Positions 1-7,071 of a stretch of DNA of 40,418 nt are shown one piece after another. A program made the position numbers and the translations under genes. Each line of letters opens with the position of its first letter. Position 1 is the stretch's first letter. Under the pieces are notes generated by a model. The model saw only the letters and a program-made list of their open reading frames with translations. It was not told where the DNA came from and did no database searches. The DNA is from Lachnospiraceae bacterium. Lineage in GTDB: Bacteria > Bacillota_A > Clostridia > Lachnospirales > Lachnospiraceae. The stretch covers positions 1-40,418 of the forward strand of contig JAFXDD010000007.1 of NCBI GenBank assembly GCA_017516285.1, in the 5' to 3' direction.

Positions 1-324
1 GCTTCCGGTGATACTGATACGGCTCTTATCTGACTGATATTCTTCTGCAATCTCGTCTATCAATTTCTTTACTTCTCTTACCAGGTTATTCCAAACAAAC
101 TCTCCCGGACACTGGGGACATAATACTACCGCATCTAATTCATGTCCTTCTTTTATCATTTTAGGAATGTTCAGCCTTTCCACATGATCCAGATTGCTGC
201 CACGCTCTCCTGCTCCATGCAGAAAAACGATTAACGGCATATTCTTCTCTACTTTTTCCGGAGTATACAAAATATACCCCAGCTTTCCTTCTTTAAAATT
301 TTCGTTATGTAATTCTCTTATCAT
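1..324 (-). CDS. Alpha/beta-hydrolase esterase, C-terminally cut by window edge
   Basis: The first 108 codons of a leftward gene that continues beyond base 1. The translation starts MIRELHNENF and carries the oxyanion-loop motif FLHGAGERG at about residues 34-42, then a CPQCPG segment. The last visible residues (ITGS) are the start of the nucleophile elbow GxSxG, so the catalytic Ser, Asp and His lie outside the window. This pattern fits small bacterial esterases of the predicted-peptidase/phospholipase-carboxylesterase type. It starts 40 bases after the stop of the AGE epimerase, with a GAAGAGG ribosome binding site, so it is probably the third gene of a sugar operon. A deacetylase or ester-cleaving role on a carbohydrate is inference from context only. 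Confidence 0.7.
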   Translation of the reverse strand, partial: MIRELHNENFKEGKLGYILYTPEKVEKNMPLIVFLHGAGERGSNLDHVERLNIPKMIKEGHELDAVVLCPQCPGEFVWNNLVREVKKLIDEIAEEYQSDKSRISITGS

Positions 325-364
325 ATTCACTTGCCTCTTCATTTTTTAAATACTTTCCCGAAGT

Positions 365-1513
365 TTATATATACCTATCCAGTTTTCCATCTTCCTCCAA
401 GATAGACATAATCATATACATTCTCGGAATATGGAACGGACCTTTGAAAATATTTCCTTTCAGTGTTGTAGAAACAGTATTATCATAGTGCAGATAGCCA
501 TACCACTCACCATTATCATGGTCTAAGAAATAAGTACTGCAGTATTCCACTATTTTTTGCAACATTTCTTTATATTTATCCTCTTTAAATAATATATACG
601 CCATGGAAAGAGCAATCATGGTTTCACACTGCGGCCACCAAAGCTTCATATCCCACTCCAGCTGAACCGGCGGCTTTCCGCAGACATCGGTAAACGCGAT
701 GATTCCACCGTGCTTATCATCCCAGCCTAACGGCCATGTAATATCAATGATTTTTTTACCTGCATTGATTGCAGCCTGATTTCTGGTAATGATACCTTCC
801 ATCATCAAAAACCATGCTGCTTCCATGGAATGTCCCGGATTAACAACTCTGCCTGAAGGTGCGTCTACAAATTCCCCAGCAGCACTTACACTTTCCAAAA
901 GAGCCTTTTCCGTGAGGAAGCCACCATGTAATATTTCCTTCAGACATTCCTCTGCGATTTGGGCATATTTTTCTTCATTGTTGATGCTTCTCATGGTTTG
1001 TGCCGTAGAAAGCATAATCATAACAGGAGAAAGCGCCTTCATGTTGCAATTTTCAGGATTTGTTTTCGGTACATTTTTTCTTATACCGGTAAAACATTCA
1101 TATGCCACTGTAAAGTATTTTTCTGCATCTGCCAAAGCCGCCGCTTCCCCGGTTGCCTTATAGTATTCCGCACAGCCGATTGCCGCAAAGGTCTCAGAGA
1201 AATAATATCTTCTCTTTTGGATTTCTCTTCCATCCTCCGTTACCGTAAAAAACATTCTGCCATCGGTATCCGTGCATTTTGGCAGAAATTCGTAAATCAC
1301 CTTTGCTGCCTTAAGATATTCGGGATTTTTGTCTATAACATTGTATGCCTTGGAAAAGGTCCACAGGGCACGCCCCTGAAACCAGACACTTTTTTCCCTA
1401 CCGTAAATATTGCCATACTCGTCAAGGCAGGTAAAAATTCCACCATTCTCATAATCAATGCTGTTATCCAGCCAAAAGCCTAGACACTCCTTCAAGTACG
1501 CTTTATAATTCAT
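365..1513 (-). CDS. N-acylglucosamine 2-epimerase (AGE) family sugar 2-epimerase
   Basis: A 382-residue protein of the (alpha/alpha)6-barrel AGE superfamily, which epimerises aldoses at C2 (GlcNAc/ManNAc, cellobiose or mannose/glucose). Family landmarks are visible: WFQGRALW near residues 44-51 (Arg48), NPGHSMEAAW near 225-234 (His228) and PFHIPRMY near 359-366 (His361). The two His are the expected general acid/base pair. Length is normal. The ribosome binding site is GGAGG 10 bases before the ATG. It lies 49 bases downstream of a LacX-like aldose 1-epimerase, and an esterase follows, so an operon for a hexose or oligosaccharide is likely. The substrate cannot be assigned; no sialic-acid lyase or kinase is nearby, so a nanE-like role is not favoured. 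Confidence 0.85.
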   Translation of the reverse strand: MNYKAYLKECLGFWLDNSIDYENGGIFTCLDEYGNIYGREKSVWFQGRALWTFSKAYNVIDKNPEYLKAAKVIYEFLPKCTDTDGRMFFTVTEDGREIQKRRYYFSETFAAIGCAEYYKATGEAAALADAEKYFTVAYECFTGIRKNVPKTNPENCNMKALSPVMIMLSTAQTMRSINNEEKYAQIAEECLKEILHGGFLTEKALLESVSAAGEFVDAPSGRVVNPGHSMEAAWFLMMEGIITRNQAAINAGKKIIDITWPLGWDDKHGGIIAFTDVCGKPPVQLEWDMKLWWPQCETMIALSMAYILFKEDKYKEMLQKIVEYCSTYFLDHDNGEWYGYLHYDNTVSTTLKGNIFKGPFHIPRMYMIMSILEEDGKLDRYI

Positions 1514-1562
1514 TGTTTTACGACCTCCAATATTAGTATTGTCAATTAATTTTGTATGTTCA

Positions 1563-2444
1563 TTATCTAATTGTAACTGAAAAAGAAATACTATCTTTTT
1601 CTCCCGGCAAAACTTTCCTTATATCCACTTTTTCTTCTATCTCCTTGCCTAAGTAAGCACAATCCGGCAATGTACTCCAAGGCTCTAGGCAGATATAATT
1701 AGCCGGCTTTGTCAGATACTTCGTCCATATACCAAGAGTTTTAAAATCAGCAAATTCTACACTTATAGCACGACTGGATTTTTTACTTCTAAGGACAACA
1801 TTCTTCACAGGTAAATCGTGACACACTAAAGCCCCTTTTTTAAACACCTGCATATCTAGTGGGAGTTTTCCATCGTCTAAAGGAACCACATAAGTTTCCT
1901 TTAAAATGTAATAGTTTTCATCCCTTTTCAAAGGCTCCAACTTGTCCAAGTTGCCAAAGTCCAAATAATAATCTTCGAACACTTCTCCCTCTTCGAGACA
2001 TAAATTATAACTATCATGACCTCCAATAGAATAATAAAGAGCCTTATTGTCGAGATTTATCATCGCGTGCATTTTGGTCAAAGTAGTTCCACTTAACGAA
2101 TACCCAATCTGTAGTTCAAACTTAAATGGATACATTTGCAAAGTGCTTTCACTATGCCTTAGTGAAAACACAATTTTGTCAGTAACATGCTCTATCACAG
2201 TAAACTCACTGCTTTTGCCAAACCCGTTTGCTTCCATATGGTATGTTTTTCTCTGAGAAGTATATTCATTATCTTTATAACGTCCCACAATAGGGAATAC
2301 CAGAGGTGCACGCCCTGCCCATATTTCCGCATTTCCCTGCCACATATACTCCGTCTTACTATCTTTCAATATAAATGATTGCACTTCAGCTCCCCGTGTT
2401 GAAATACTAACTCTTATCAAATCATTTTCCAGTACACAAACCAT
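1563..2444 (-). CDS. Aldose 1-epimerase family protein (LacX-like)
   Basis: A 293-residue beta-sandwich mutarotase-like protein. Typical LacX-group motifs are present: LVFPIVGRYKD (48-58), GGHDSY (141-146, with His143 as probable acid) and ICLEPW (251-256, with Glu254 as probable base). The usual HGF motif in the substrate pocket reads NGF (Asn73), an unusual substitution. Members interconvert sugar anomers in the cytoplasm. The GGAGG site is about 13 bases before the ATG, longer than normal, but the N-terminus MVCVLENDLIRV aligns with the family start, so the start is kept. It is the first recognisable gene of the leftward operon, with promoter at 2768-2797 and a long leader. Confidence 0.85.
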   Translation of the reverse strand: MVCVLENDLIRVSISTRGAEVQSFILKDSKTEYMWQGNAEIWAGRAPLVFPIVGRYKDNEYTSQRKTYHMEANGFGKSSEFTVIEHVTDKIVFSLRHSESTLQMYPFKFELQIGYSLSGTTLTKMHAMINLDNKALYYSIGGHDSYNLCLEEGEVFEDYYLDFGNLDKLEPLKRDENYYILKETYVVPLDDGKLPLDMQVFKKGALVCHDLPVKNVVLRSKKSSRAISVEFADFKTLGIWTKYLTKPANYICLEPWSTLPDCAYLGKEIEEKVDIRKVLPGEKDSISFSVTIR

Positions 2445-2633
2445 GATTCACGACTATCCTCCAATATTTTTGTTGTACCAAATTGATTTTTATGTTCATC
2501 TCCGCTCTTGTATCTACTACTTTTTTTACCACAGGAACCTCTTCCCGTAAATGGACACTTTTTGAAAGATAGCTCTTCAAATTAGGCATATTAACCATTA
2601 CGCCCCACTTTTCCAACGCTTTTTTGTTGAATA

Positions 2634-2658
2634 CACAATATTTGATTCAAATATTGTG
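2634..2658. promoter_or_regulatory. Perfect palindrome, candidate operator in the operon leader
   Basis: The sequence CACAATATTTG, then ATT, then CAAATATTGTG: 11-bp arms with no mismatch and a 3-bp spacer. It lies in the noncoding stretch between the leftward promoter at 2768-2797 and the aldose 1-epimerase start at 2444, roughly 100 bases downstream of the expected transcription start. Size and symmetry suit a dimeric repressor operator acting as a roadblock. It is not followed by a T-run on either strand, so it is not a normal terminator. No regulator gene lies beside it in the window. Confidence 0.5.
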
Positions 2659-2767
2659 CATATAAATACAATCTAATATCTCTATGAATCTCGCCAAATA
2701 CAATCTTCCAAATTTATTTTAAAAAACCATCATCTCCCAGTAGACATCTTCTCATTTTTACGTTGTT

Positions 2768-2797
2768 ATTGTACCATTAAACTTATTTTCGGGTCAA
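2768..2797 (-). promoter_or_regulatory. Sigma-A type promoter for the epimerase operon
   Basis: On the minus strand, -35 TTGACC (2797-2792), 18-base spacer, -10 TACAAT (2773-2768). Transcription would start near 2761 and run leftward through a leader of about 320 bases before the aldose 1-epimerase ATG. In that leader I see only the palindrome at 2634-2658 and a doubtful 64-codon frame at 2422-2616. No riboswitch motif was recognised. Confidence 0.55.
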
Positions 2798-2879
2798 TTC
2801 CTTGTGCACTAAGAAACAAAGGATTGATTATGGCAGAACAAATTACGCACATTATGCCGAGATGGAGGAGTTGAACGAT

Positions 2880-3086
2880 ATGACAGATGAATCTTTATTA
2901 CTGGACATCGACATTATTGAAAAGCATTACGAAAAGGCCTTGGCCAAAACGCGCTCCGACCTTGCAGTGAAGGAAGCCCTTTTAGATGTGAAGAATGCCA
3001 TTTTAGTAAAAAGCCCTCCGGCCGGAAAGCTTTACGCTTCCCGCCGAAGGGCCTTTTGCTATTTATATTTTAATTCTATAAGCTGA
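2880..3086 (+). CDS. Small hypothetical protein
   Basis: A 68-codon rightward frame starting MTDESLLLDID, preceded by a strong GGAGGAG site 7 bases before the ATG at 2880. The ribosome binding site decides this start; a longer TTG-started frame from 2802 has none. The first 45 residues look like a charged alpha-helical protein. The last 25 or so (from about KSPPAGK) are encoded inside a hairpin that looks like a transcription terminator, so the natural C-terminus may have been lost and the gene may be a remnant. I do not recognise the family. Confidence 0.4.
   Translation: MTDESLLLDIDIIEKHYEKALAKTRSDLAVKEALLDVKNAILVKSPPAGKLYASRRRAFCYLYFNSIS
3008..3056. terminator. Bidirectional hairpin terminator
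   Basis: A long imperfect stem: AAAAAGCCCTCCGGC on the left pairs with GCCGAAGGGCCTTTT on the right, with inner pairing of GGAAAGC to GCTTCC around a TTTAC loop. A-rich and T-rich flanks make it usable in both directions: for the small rightward gene and for the leftward Rpn remnant ending at 3093. Confidence 0.6.
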
Positions 3087-3092
3087 TTCACT

Positions 3093-3790
3093 TTATCTTT
3101 CGGGCATTTCGACACCATGTGCCGTCAACAACGCCTTTAAACGTTCAATCTCTGTTTCCGCACCCGAAAGTTTTACCTTCATATCTGAAAGCTCGGTCCT
3201 CGTGTCTGAAAGCTCTACCTTCGTGTCTGAAAGCTCGGCCTTCGTGTCTGAAAGCTCGGCCTTCGTATCCAAAAGCTCGGCCTCTGCAGCTTGTGCTCTA
3301 TTCTCCGCTGCAGTCAGTGCCGCTTCAGACGCCTGTACGTCTATCTTTTCCATATTTGCCCATAGATATCCCATATCTCGCGTCCTCACTTTCCTTACAC
3401 ATTCCTCAGTATCCTGCCTGGATAAGTTTAGCTTTGTACACAGCGCCTGCATAACCATTACAATGATATCGATGATTGCCTCAGGTGATTCCTGTACGAT
3501 ATGGTTAATCTCATCAGCCGGTATATGCAAAAACTCACTTAAATCCGCCTTAGTCTGAATCTTATTAAGGAGCATAATCAAGGACATTTCATCCCTACGT
3601 TCCAGAAGCTCCTTATTGCTGTATTTGTGATTATCCACCAGACAGTATGTAAAATCCGGAATATAATCTTCAAAAAGCTCATGCATGAAAATGCGATTCT
3701 TTAAGTGCATCGGTGCCGTCCAGGTATCACTTCCTTCGTGGTAAACTACCGGTAAAATCGGTGGATACCAATTGTGCTTACAGCAATTCT
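3093..3790 (-). pseudogene. Rpn-family recombination-promoting nuclease, 5'-truncated remnant
   Basis: The reading frame aligns with the C-terminal part of Rpn/PD-(D/E)XK nuclease-transposase-like proteins. Upstream of the first in-frame ATG (3710) the same frame still reads family sequence (WYPPILPVVYHEG, then SDTWTAP), back to about 3790, where there is no usable start. A ribosome binding site and ATG at 3793 exist but are in another frame and stop after 15 codons. The nuclease core that should precede this segment is absent and is replaced by the AbiEii gene. The C-terminal half is a coiled coil built from heptads of the type AELSDTK, encoded by 21-bp repeats. I call it a decayed fragment; expression of the 205-residue tail from 3710 is possible but unsupported. 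Confidence 0.7.
3184..3288. repeat. Five tandem 21-bp repeats within the coiled coil
   Basis: Five adjacent 21-bp units beginning at 3184, 3205, 3226, 3247 and 3268. Units 3 and 4 differ at only one base; units 1, 2 and 5 have a few changes each. On the minus strand each unit encodes seven residues (consensus AELSDTK), exactly one coiled-coil heptad, so copy-number change keeps both frame and heptad phase. Confidence 0.9.
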
Positions 3791-3814
3791 CATTATATGC
3801 AACCCTCCTTAAAG

Positions 3815-4858
3815 TTATTCGTCCTCCAAAAGTCGAATCGCCTCTACCAGATATCCATAAGCTTCTAATTTTTGCTTCTTAATACTTGACAATCCTTTAT
3901 ATTTTTTCTGATCAATTTTCTGTTCTATGTAAATTTCCGGATGTTCAATTTTAATAAAAACTTTCTCTTTTAACAAACAAGTCACCAGATACAACACCTT
4001 ACAAGCCTGATGTGCTGCAATCTCACCACTATAATCAAGAAACAAAATATGCGTTCCTACTGCTTTAATGCCCTTTATATATTCTTTATAATCCTCCTTT
4101 TGTACCACACCCCTACTAATTATACTAAGGCACGCATTTATAGTATCCTGCAGTACTTCATTTCTTCCAATTGTAAGCCCTCTATATTCTATTTCTTCAG
4201 CTACAACCTTATAATATGTTCTTTTTACAACATCTTGCTTCTCCATAACATCAATCAAAGTAGCAACATCAAATAATTGCTTTGCAATTTCCATTGATTT
4301 ACCTACCCCCAGTGGTATACCGGTTGTATACGGTGCAAATGCTGTTAACTTGTCGCCTAAAATACAATCTGCACTAGGAACAATAACCTTCGTTTCCGTT
4401 CCTTCTACTAAAAGAAGTTCATTTTTCACCTCTTTTTCTATAGTTTCCACATATGGAATTTTTGAAAATAATATATCCAAAATAATATAAAACTCCTTCT
4501 TTTGCAATGGTGATTGATAGATAAATTTAAAATGACGTTTTTCTATAGAATTACGTCCAACTCTTATCTGTTCTTCACAAGTTACAAAAGGAAAAATTGT
4601 ACCGGCTTTTTGGATATAACTGTCTACATCAGTTCCGGGCTCAACAATAATATCAATATCTGTAGATAATCTCATGGGATGTTCTAACAATAACATGAGG
4701 CAGGTTCCACCCTTGAACACGAATGGTAGTCCAGATATTTTCAATGCCTCCAATAAGCTAAAGGCATAAAGCACACGCTCCAATAATGCTGGATCCTTTT
4801 TATACTTTTCCTGTAAACTCCTCACATACCCCAATTCATAATTTCTTTTGTCAAGCAT
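3815..4858 (-). CDS. AbiEii-type nucleotidyltransferase toxin (type IV TA system)
   Basis: A 347-residue AbiEii/AbiGii family nucleotidyltransferase. Visible motifs: FKGGTCLML (48-56) and STDIDI (65-70; Asp67 and Asp69 as metal ligands), a later Asp130 in ILDIL, GDKLTAF (170-176; Lys172), and KQLFDVATL (195-203). These match the four conserved AbiEii motifs. The family blocks growth by modifying tRNA or a similar target and gives abortive phage resistance. The ATG at 4858 is chosen over one at 4873 because GGAGG ends 6 bases before it and it begins one base after the antitoxin stop, which is the usual coupling. The gene is intact and lies next to the Rpn remnant, in what looks like a small defence insertion. 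Confidence 0.88.
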   Translation of the reverse strand: MLDKRNYELGYVRSLQEKYKKDPALLERVLYAFSLLEALKISGLPFVFKGGTCLMLLLEHPMRLSTDIDIIVEPGTDVDSYIQKAGTIFPFVTCEEQIRVGRNSIEKRHFKFIYQSPLQKKEFYIILDILFSKIPYVETIEKEVKNELLLVEGTETKVIVPSADCILGDKLTAFAPYTTGIPLGVGKSMEIAKQLFDVATLIDVMEKQDVVKRTYYKVVAEEIEYRGLTIGRNEVLQDTINACLSIISRGVVQKEDYKEYIKGIKAVGTHILFLDYSGEIAAHQACKVLYLVTCLLKEKVFIKIEHPEIYIEQKIDQKKYKGLSSIKKQKLEAYGYLVEAIRLLEDE

Positions 4859-4859
4859 T

Positions 4860-5600
4860 TTATTCCTCCGCAAAAAGCTTTATATTAGTCTCGTTTTTTA
4901 TAAAATCTCTGATTTCTTTTTCTACATTTCTCCGCCTTGCATATCGAAATAATTTCTTTTCATTGATAAAATATTTTCGAAATGCTTCCTCATAAATTCC
5001 GGGATACTCTGCTCTCTCTACCAATTGTCCGGTCAGCTTATTACTAAACAAATCTACCAGAAGCTTTTCCAAAGTACATCCCTTCATGTCTGAATATGGC
5101 TTGGGTGCTTCTGAAAGCAATCTTTGAATTACTACCATGTTCTCTTCAAAGTAATTGTAAAACATATCTTCTTTGGGACATAATAATATCTTTGAACAAT
5201 ATTCCTTCAGCCTATAGAACACACTCTCTTCGAGATAACGTTCTACCTCAATAAATATAACATTTTTTCCTATTTGATGATTTAAAAATTCATTCAATTG
5301 GGTAAATTCCCATACTTGAAAATCCACCAAAGGATACTCTTCCTTCATCTTATACACGAGACTTTGCATTTGCTCAGAATACCCATAAAAATAGTCAACT
5401 TTTTTTATGTCTTTATCCACAACATAAAATAAATTTTGTCCTATCTTTTTTAACAAACCCATCTCCTGCAATTTAGAAAGCTGCCAGAAAATGGTTCTTT
5501 CGCTAATATTCGGCTTTATCCCCCTAACAATATCCTCATATTCTGCTCTTGAAATAGTCGTACCCGGTTGTAATATATCAATCAGTTGTTCCATCTTCAT
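4860..5600 (-). CDS. AbiEi-like antitoxin / winged-helix autoregulator
   Basis: A 246-residue protein with an N-terminal winged helix-turn-helix (about residues 1-65, containing SERTIFWQLSKLQEMGLL) and a larger C-terminal domain rich in charged residues. Position and size match the antitoxin of an AbiE system: it is first in the operon and its stop is one base from the toxin ATG. AbiEi proteins neutralise the toxin and repress their own promoter by binding repeated operators. Two suitable repeats lie in the leader (5629-5641 and 5655-5669). Assignment rests on context and fold features more than on exact sequence recognition; it resembles the DUF6577-type partner of clostridial AbiEii proteins. 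Confidence 0.75.
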   Translation of the reverse strand: MKMEQLIDILQPGTTISRAEYEDIVRGIKPNISERTIFWQLSKLQEMGLLKKIGQNLFYVVDKDIKKVDYFYGYSEQMQSLVYKMKEEYPLVDFQVWEFTQLNEFLNHQIGKNVIFIEVERYLEESVFYRLKEYCSKILLCPKEDMFYNYFEENMVVIQRLLSEAPKPYSDMKGCTLEKLLVDLFSNKLTGQLVERAEYPGIYEEAFRKYFINEKKLFRYARRRNVEKEIRDFIKNETNIKLFAEE

Positions 5601-5628
5601 GCTTTACACCTTCTTCCAATTATCTTTT

Positions 5629-5669
5629 TGCACTTTCGGCATTTTATTTTATTTTTGCCATTTCTGCAA
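5629..5669. promoter_or_regulatory. Twin operator-like repeats of the AbiE operon
   Basis: On the minus strand, TTGCAGAAATGGCAA (5669-5655) and TGCCGAAAGTGCA (5641-5629). Both follow TGC(A/C)GAAA(T/G)(G/T)GCA, giving a dyad TGC-N7-GCA in each and a direct repeat of the whole unit, with centres 27 bp apart. They sit just downstream of the -10 box, where binding by AbiEi would block transcription. Confidence 0.5.
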
Positions 5670-5674
5670 TTTTT

Positions 5675-5703
5675 ATTATAATACAATCATGATTTCATGT
5701 CAA
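5675..5703 (-). promoter_or_regulatory. Consensus promoter of the AbiE operon
   Basis: On the minus strand, -35 TTGACA (5703-5698), 17-base spacer, -10 TATAAT (5680-5675). Both boxes are perfect sigma-A consensus, which suggests strong transcription held back by autorepression through the adjacent repeats. Confidence 0.75.
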
Positions 5704-5729
5704 TAGTACAAAAAACTTCAAAAAACACA

Positions 5730-5776
5730 AAAAGGCTCTTCAACAAAAGCTTTACACTTTTCTCGAAGAGCCTTTT
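5730..5776. terminator. Hairpin terminator after the Gfo/Idh/MocA gene
   Basis: Perfect 12-bp stem AAAAGGCTCTTC / GAAGAGCCTTTT with a loop of 23 bases. On the minus strand it is followed by a T-run and lies about 40 bases after the stop at 5817, ending the U32/Fe-S/oxidoreductase operon and separating it from the AbiE promoter. Confidence 0.8.
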
Positions 5777-5816
5777 CCAATATTTATTTCATTTTACGAA
5801 GCAGCTTAGTTAATTC

Positions 5817-7070
5817 CTATTCCCACAAAATCTCCCAATCTTCAGGCGGATTTCCTAAATCCGGTACGTCTATGGTCACACCGCCTTGCATTGCGGACTG
5901 GTGTGCCAAAAGTCCCGGAATGTTCCATCTTGCTACCTGCCAGATATTGGTTGGAGACAGTTTTCCTGTTTCCACGGCACGGCAGAAATCATCAATCAGG
6001 AAGTGATGTGTGCCGTTATGACCATTGCCCAGTCCTATGTAGGATTCAGGCAGTCTGTCCGTTGGCTGAATCGGTGAGGTATCAAAGAAGCCATCCACGC
6101 ATGCAATTTTTTGGATTGCCTCTGCGTAGTTTTCTTCAATCATTTTAGCAATTCTTTCCGGCTGCAGTTCTGCTGTTACGTCCTTCATGGTTACGCTATA
6201 AGGATCCTTCTTTGCAGGGTCCCAGGTTGCCAATGAATGTCTTGCTACGGAGAATTCGTAGCCACCGTCTGTACCGTAATACTGAGAAATATAGGTTTCC
6301 GGAGCATGCCAGCCTACACAACGGTTTTCGCTGATTCTTGCAATACCGCCATTAGAGAGCTCCAATAACATTACTTCATTAGAAAACGGATTGTTATAAA
6401 GGTTCTGTCCGTCTGTTCCGTAAATATCGGTTCTTGGGCTTTCCTTGTAACCAAATGCTACTACCTTTTTAGCATACACATTAGGCATGGTACTTAAAAT
6501 CATGGATGTAGAATGGGTCGGATAGAAAAACGGCGGAATACCTGCATAGCGTTTCCAATCCTCTCCACCGGAGCTTTTAAAGCTGTTTTCCATGTTGCGG
6601 ATGTCATGATTGTAGTGTGCTTCACCATAGGTAAATTTACCAAAGGTACCTTTTTTAAATTCTCTACGGCAGAAAAGTGCAGGTGCACGATAATAACCGG
6701 TTTCACCCATGGAGTAAGTCAGTCTGGTCTTTTCCACGAGCTCTTTGATTTCGATCAGTTCATCCACGCTTACAGCACCCGGTACGGAGCTGTATACATG
6801 CTTTCCGGCCTTTAATGCCTGGATTACCATCTGGCCATGCTTAAATCTCTGAGTAAAGATTGCGATGGAATTAACCTTATCAGAAGCAAGTGCTTCTTCA
6901 AAGCTGTCAATAATCTCCACATCAAATCTTTTTGCAAAATCTTCTGCACGTTCTCTTTTCAAGTCACAAACATACACTTTTTCTACAAAAGGATGTGCTT
7001 TAAATAAAGGTACAAAAAATGGACTAAATCTACCGCAGCCAATGACTGCAATTTTAATTTTTTCCTGCAT
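5817..7070 (-). CDS. Gfo/Idh/MocA family NAD(P)-dependent oxidoreductase
   Basis: A 417-residue protein with an N-terminal Rossmann fold (IAVIGCGRFSPFF at 7-19) and a C-terminal alpha/beta domain typical of Gfo/Idh/MocA enzymes, which oxidise or reduce hydroxyls on sugars, cyclitols and related compounds. The usual EKP motif reads VPGA (96-99), so the normal catalytic Lys of that motif is absent; YPTHS (183-187) supplies a candidate catalytic His as in divergent and glycosidase-type members. Start at 7070 is chosen because GGAG precedes it and the ATG follows the upstream gene's TAA after one base, indicating translational coupling. It is the last gene of the U32 / triple Fe-S cluster. Substrate unknown. 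Confidence 0.85.
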   Translation of the reverse strand: MQEKIKIAVIGCGRFSPFFVPLFKAHPFVEKVYVCDLKRERAEDFAKRFDVEIIDSFEEALASDKVNSIAIFTQRFKHGQMVIQALKAGKHVYSSVPGAVSVDELIEIKELVEKTRLTYSMGETGYYRAPALFCRREFKKGTFGKFTYGEAHYNHDIRNMENSFKSSGGEDWKRYAGIPPFFYPTHSTSMILSTMPNVYAKKVVAFGYKESPRTDIYGTDGQNLYNNPFSNEVMLLELSNGGIARISENRCVGWHAPETYISQYYGTDGGYEFSVARHSLATWDPAKKDPYSVTMKDVTAELQPERIAKMIEENYAEAIQKIACVDGFFDTSPIQPTDRLPESYIGLGNGHNGTHHFLIDDFCRAVETGKLSPTNIWQVARWNIPGLLAHQSAMQGGVTIDVPDLGNPPEDWEILWE

Positions 7071-7071
7071 C

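Noticed and set aside
2422..2616. 64-codon leftward frame overlapping the aldose 1-epimerase start
   Set aside because: It overlaps the next gene's start in another frame, has only a poorly placed purine-rich site, no recognisable family and unusual composition. More likely leader sequence or a decayed fragment.
2802..2879. TTG-initiated N-terminal extension of the small rightward ORF
   Set aside because: No ribosome binding site precedes the TTG, while a strong GGAGGAG supports the ATG at 2880.
3184..3288. CRISPR-like short repeats
   Set aside because: Repeats are adjacent without spacers and encode heptads; there are no cas genes in the window.
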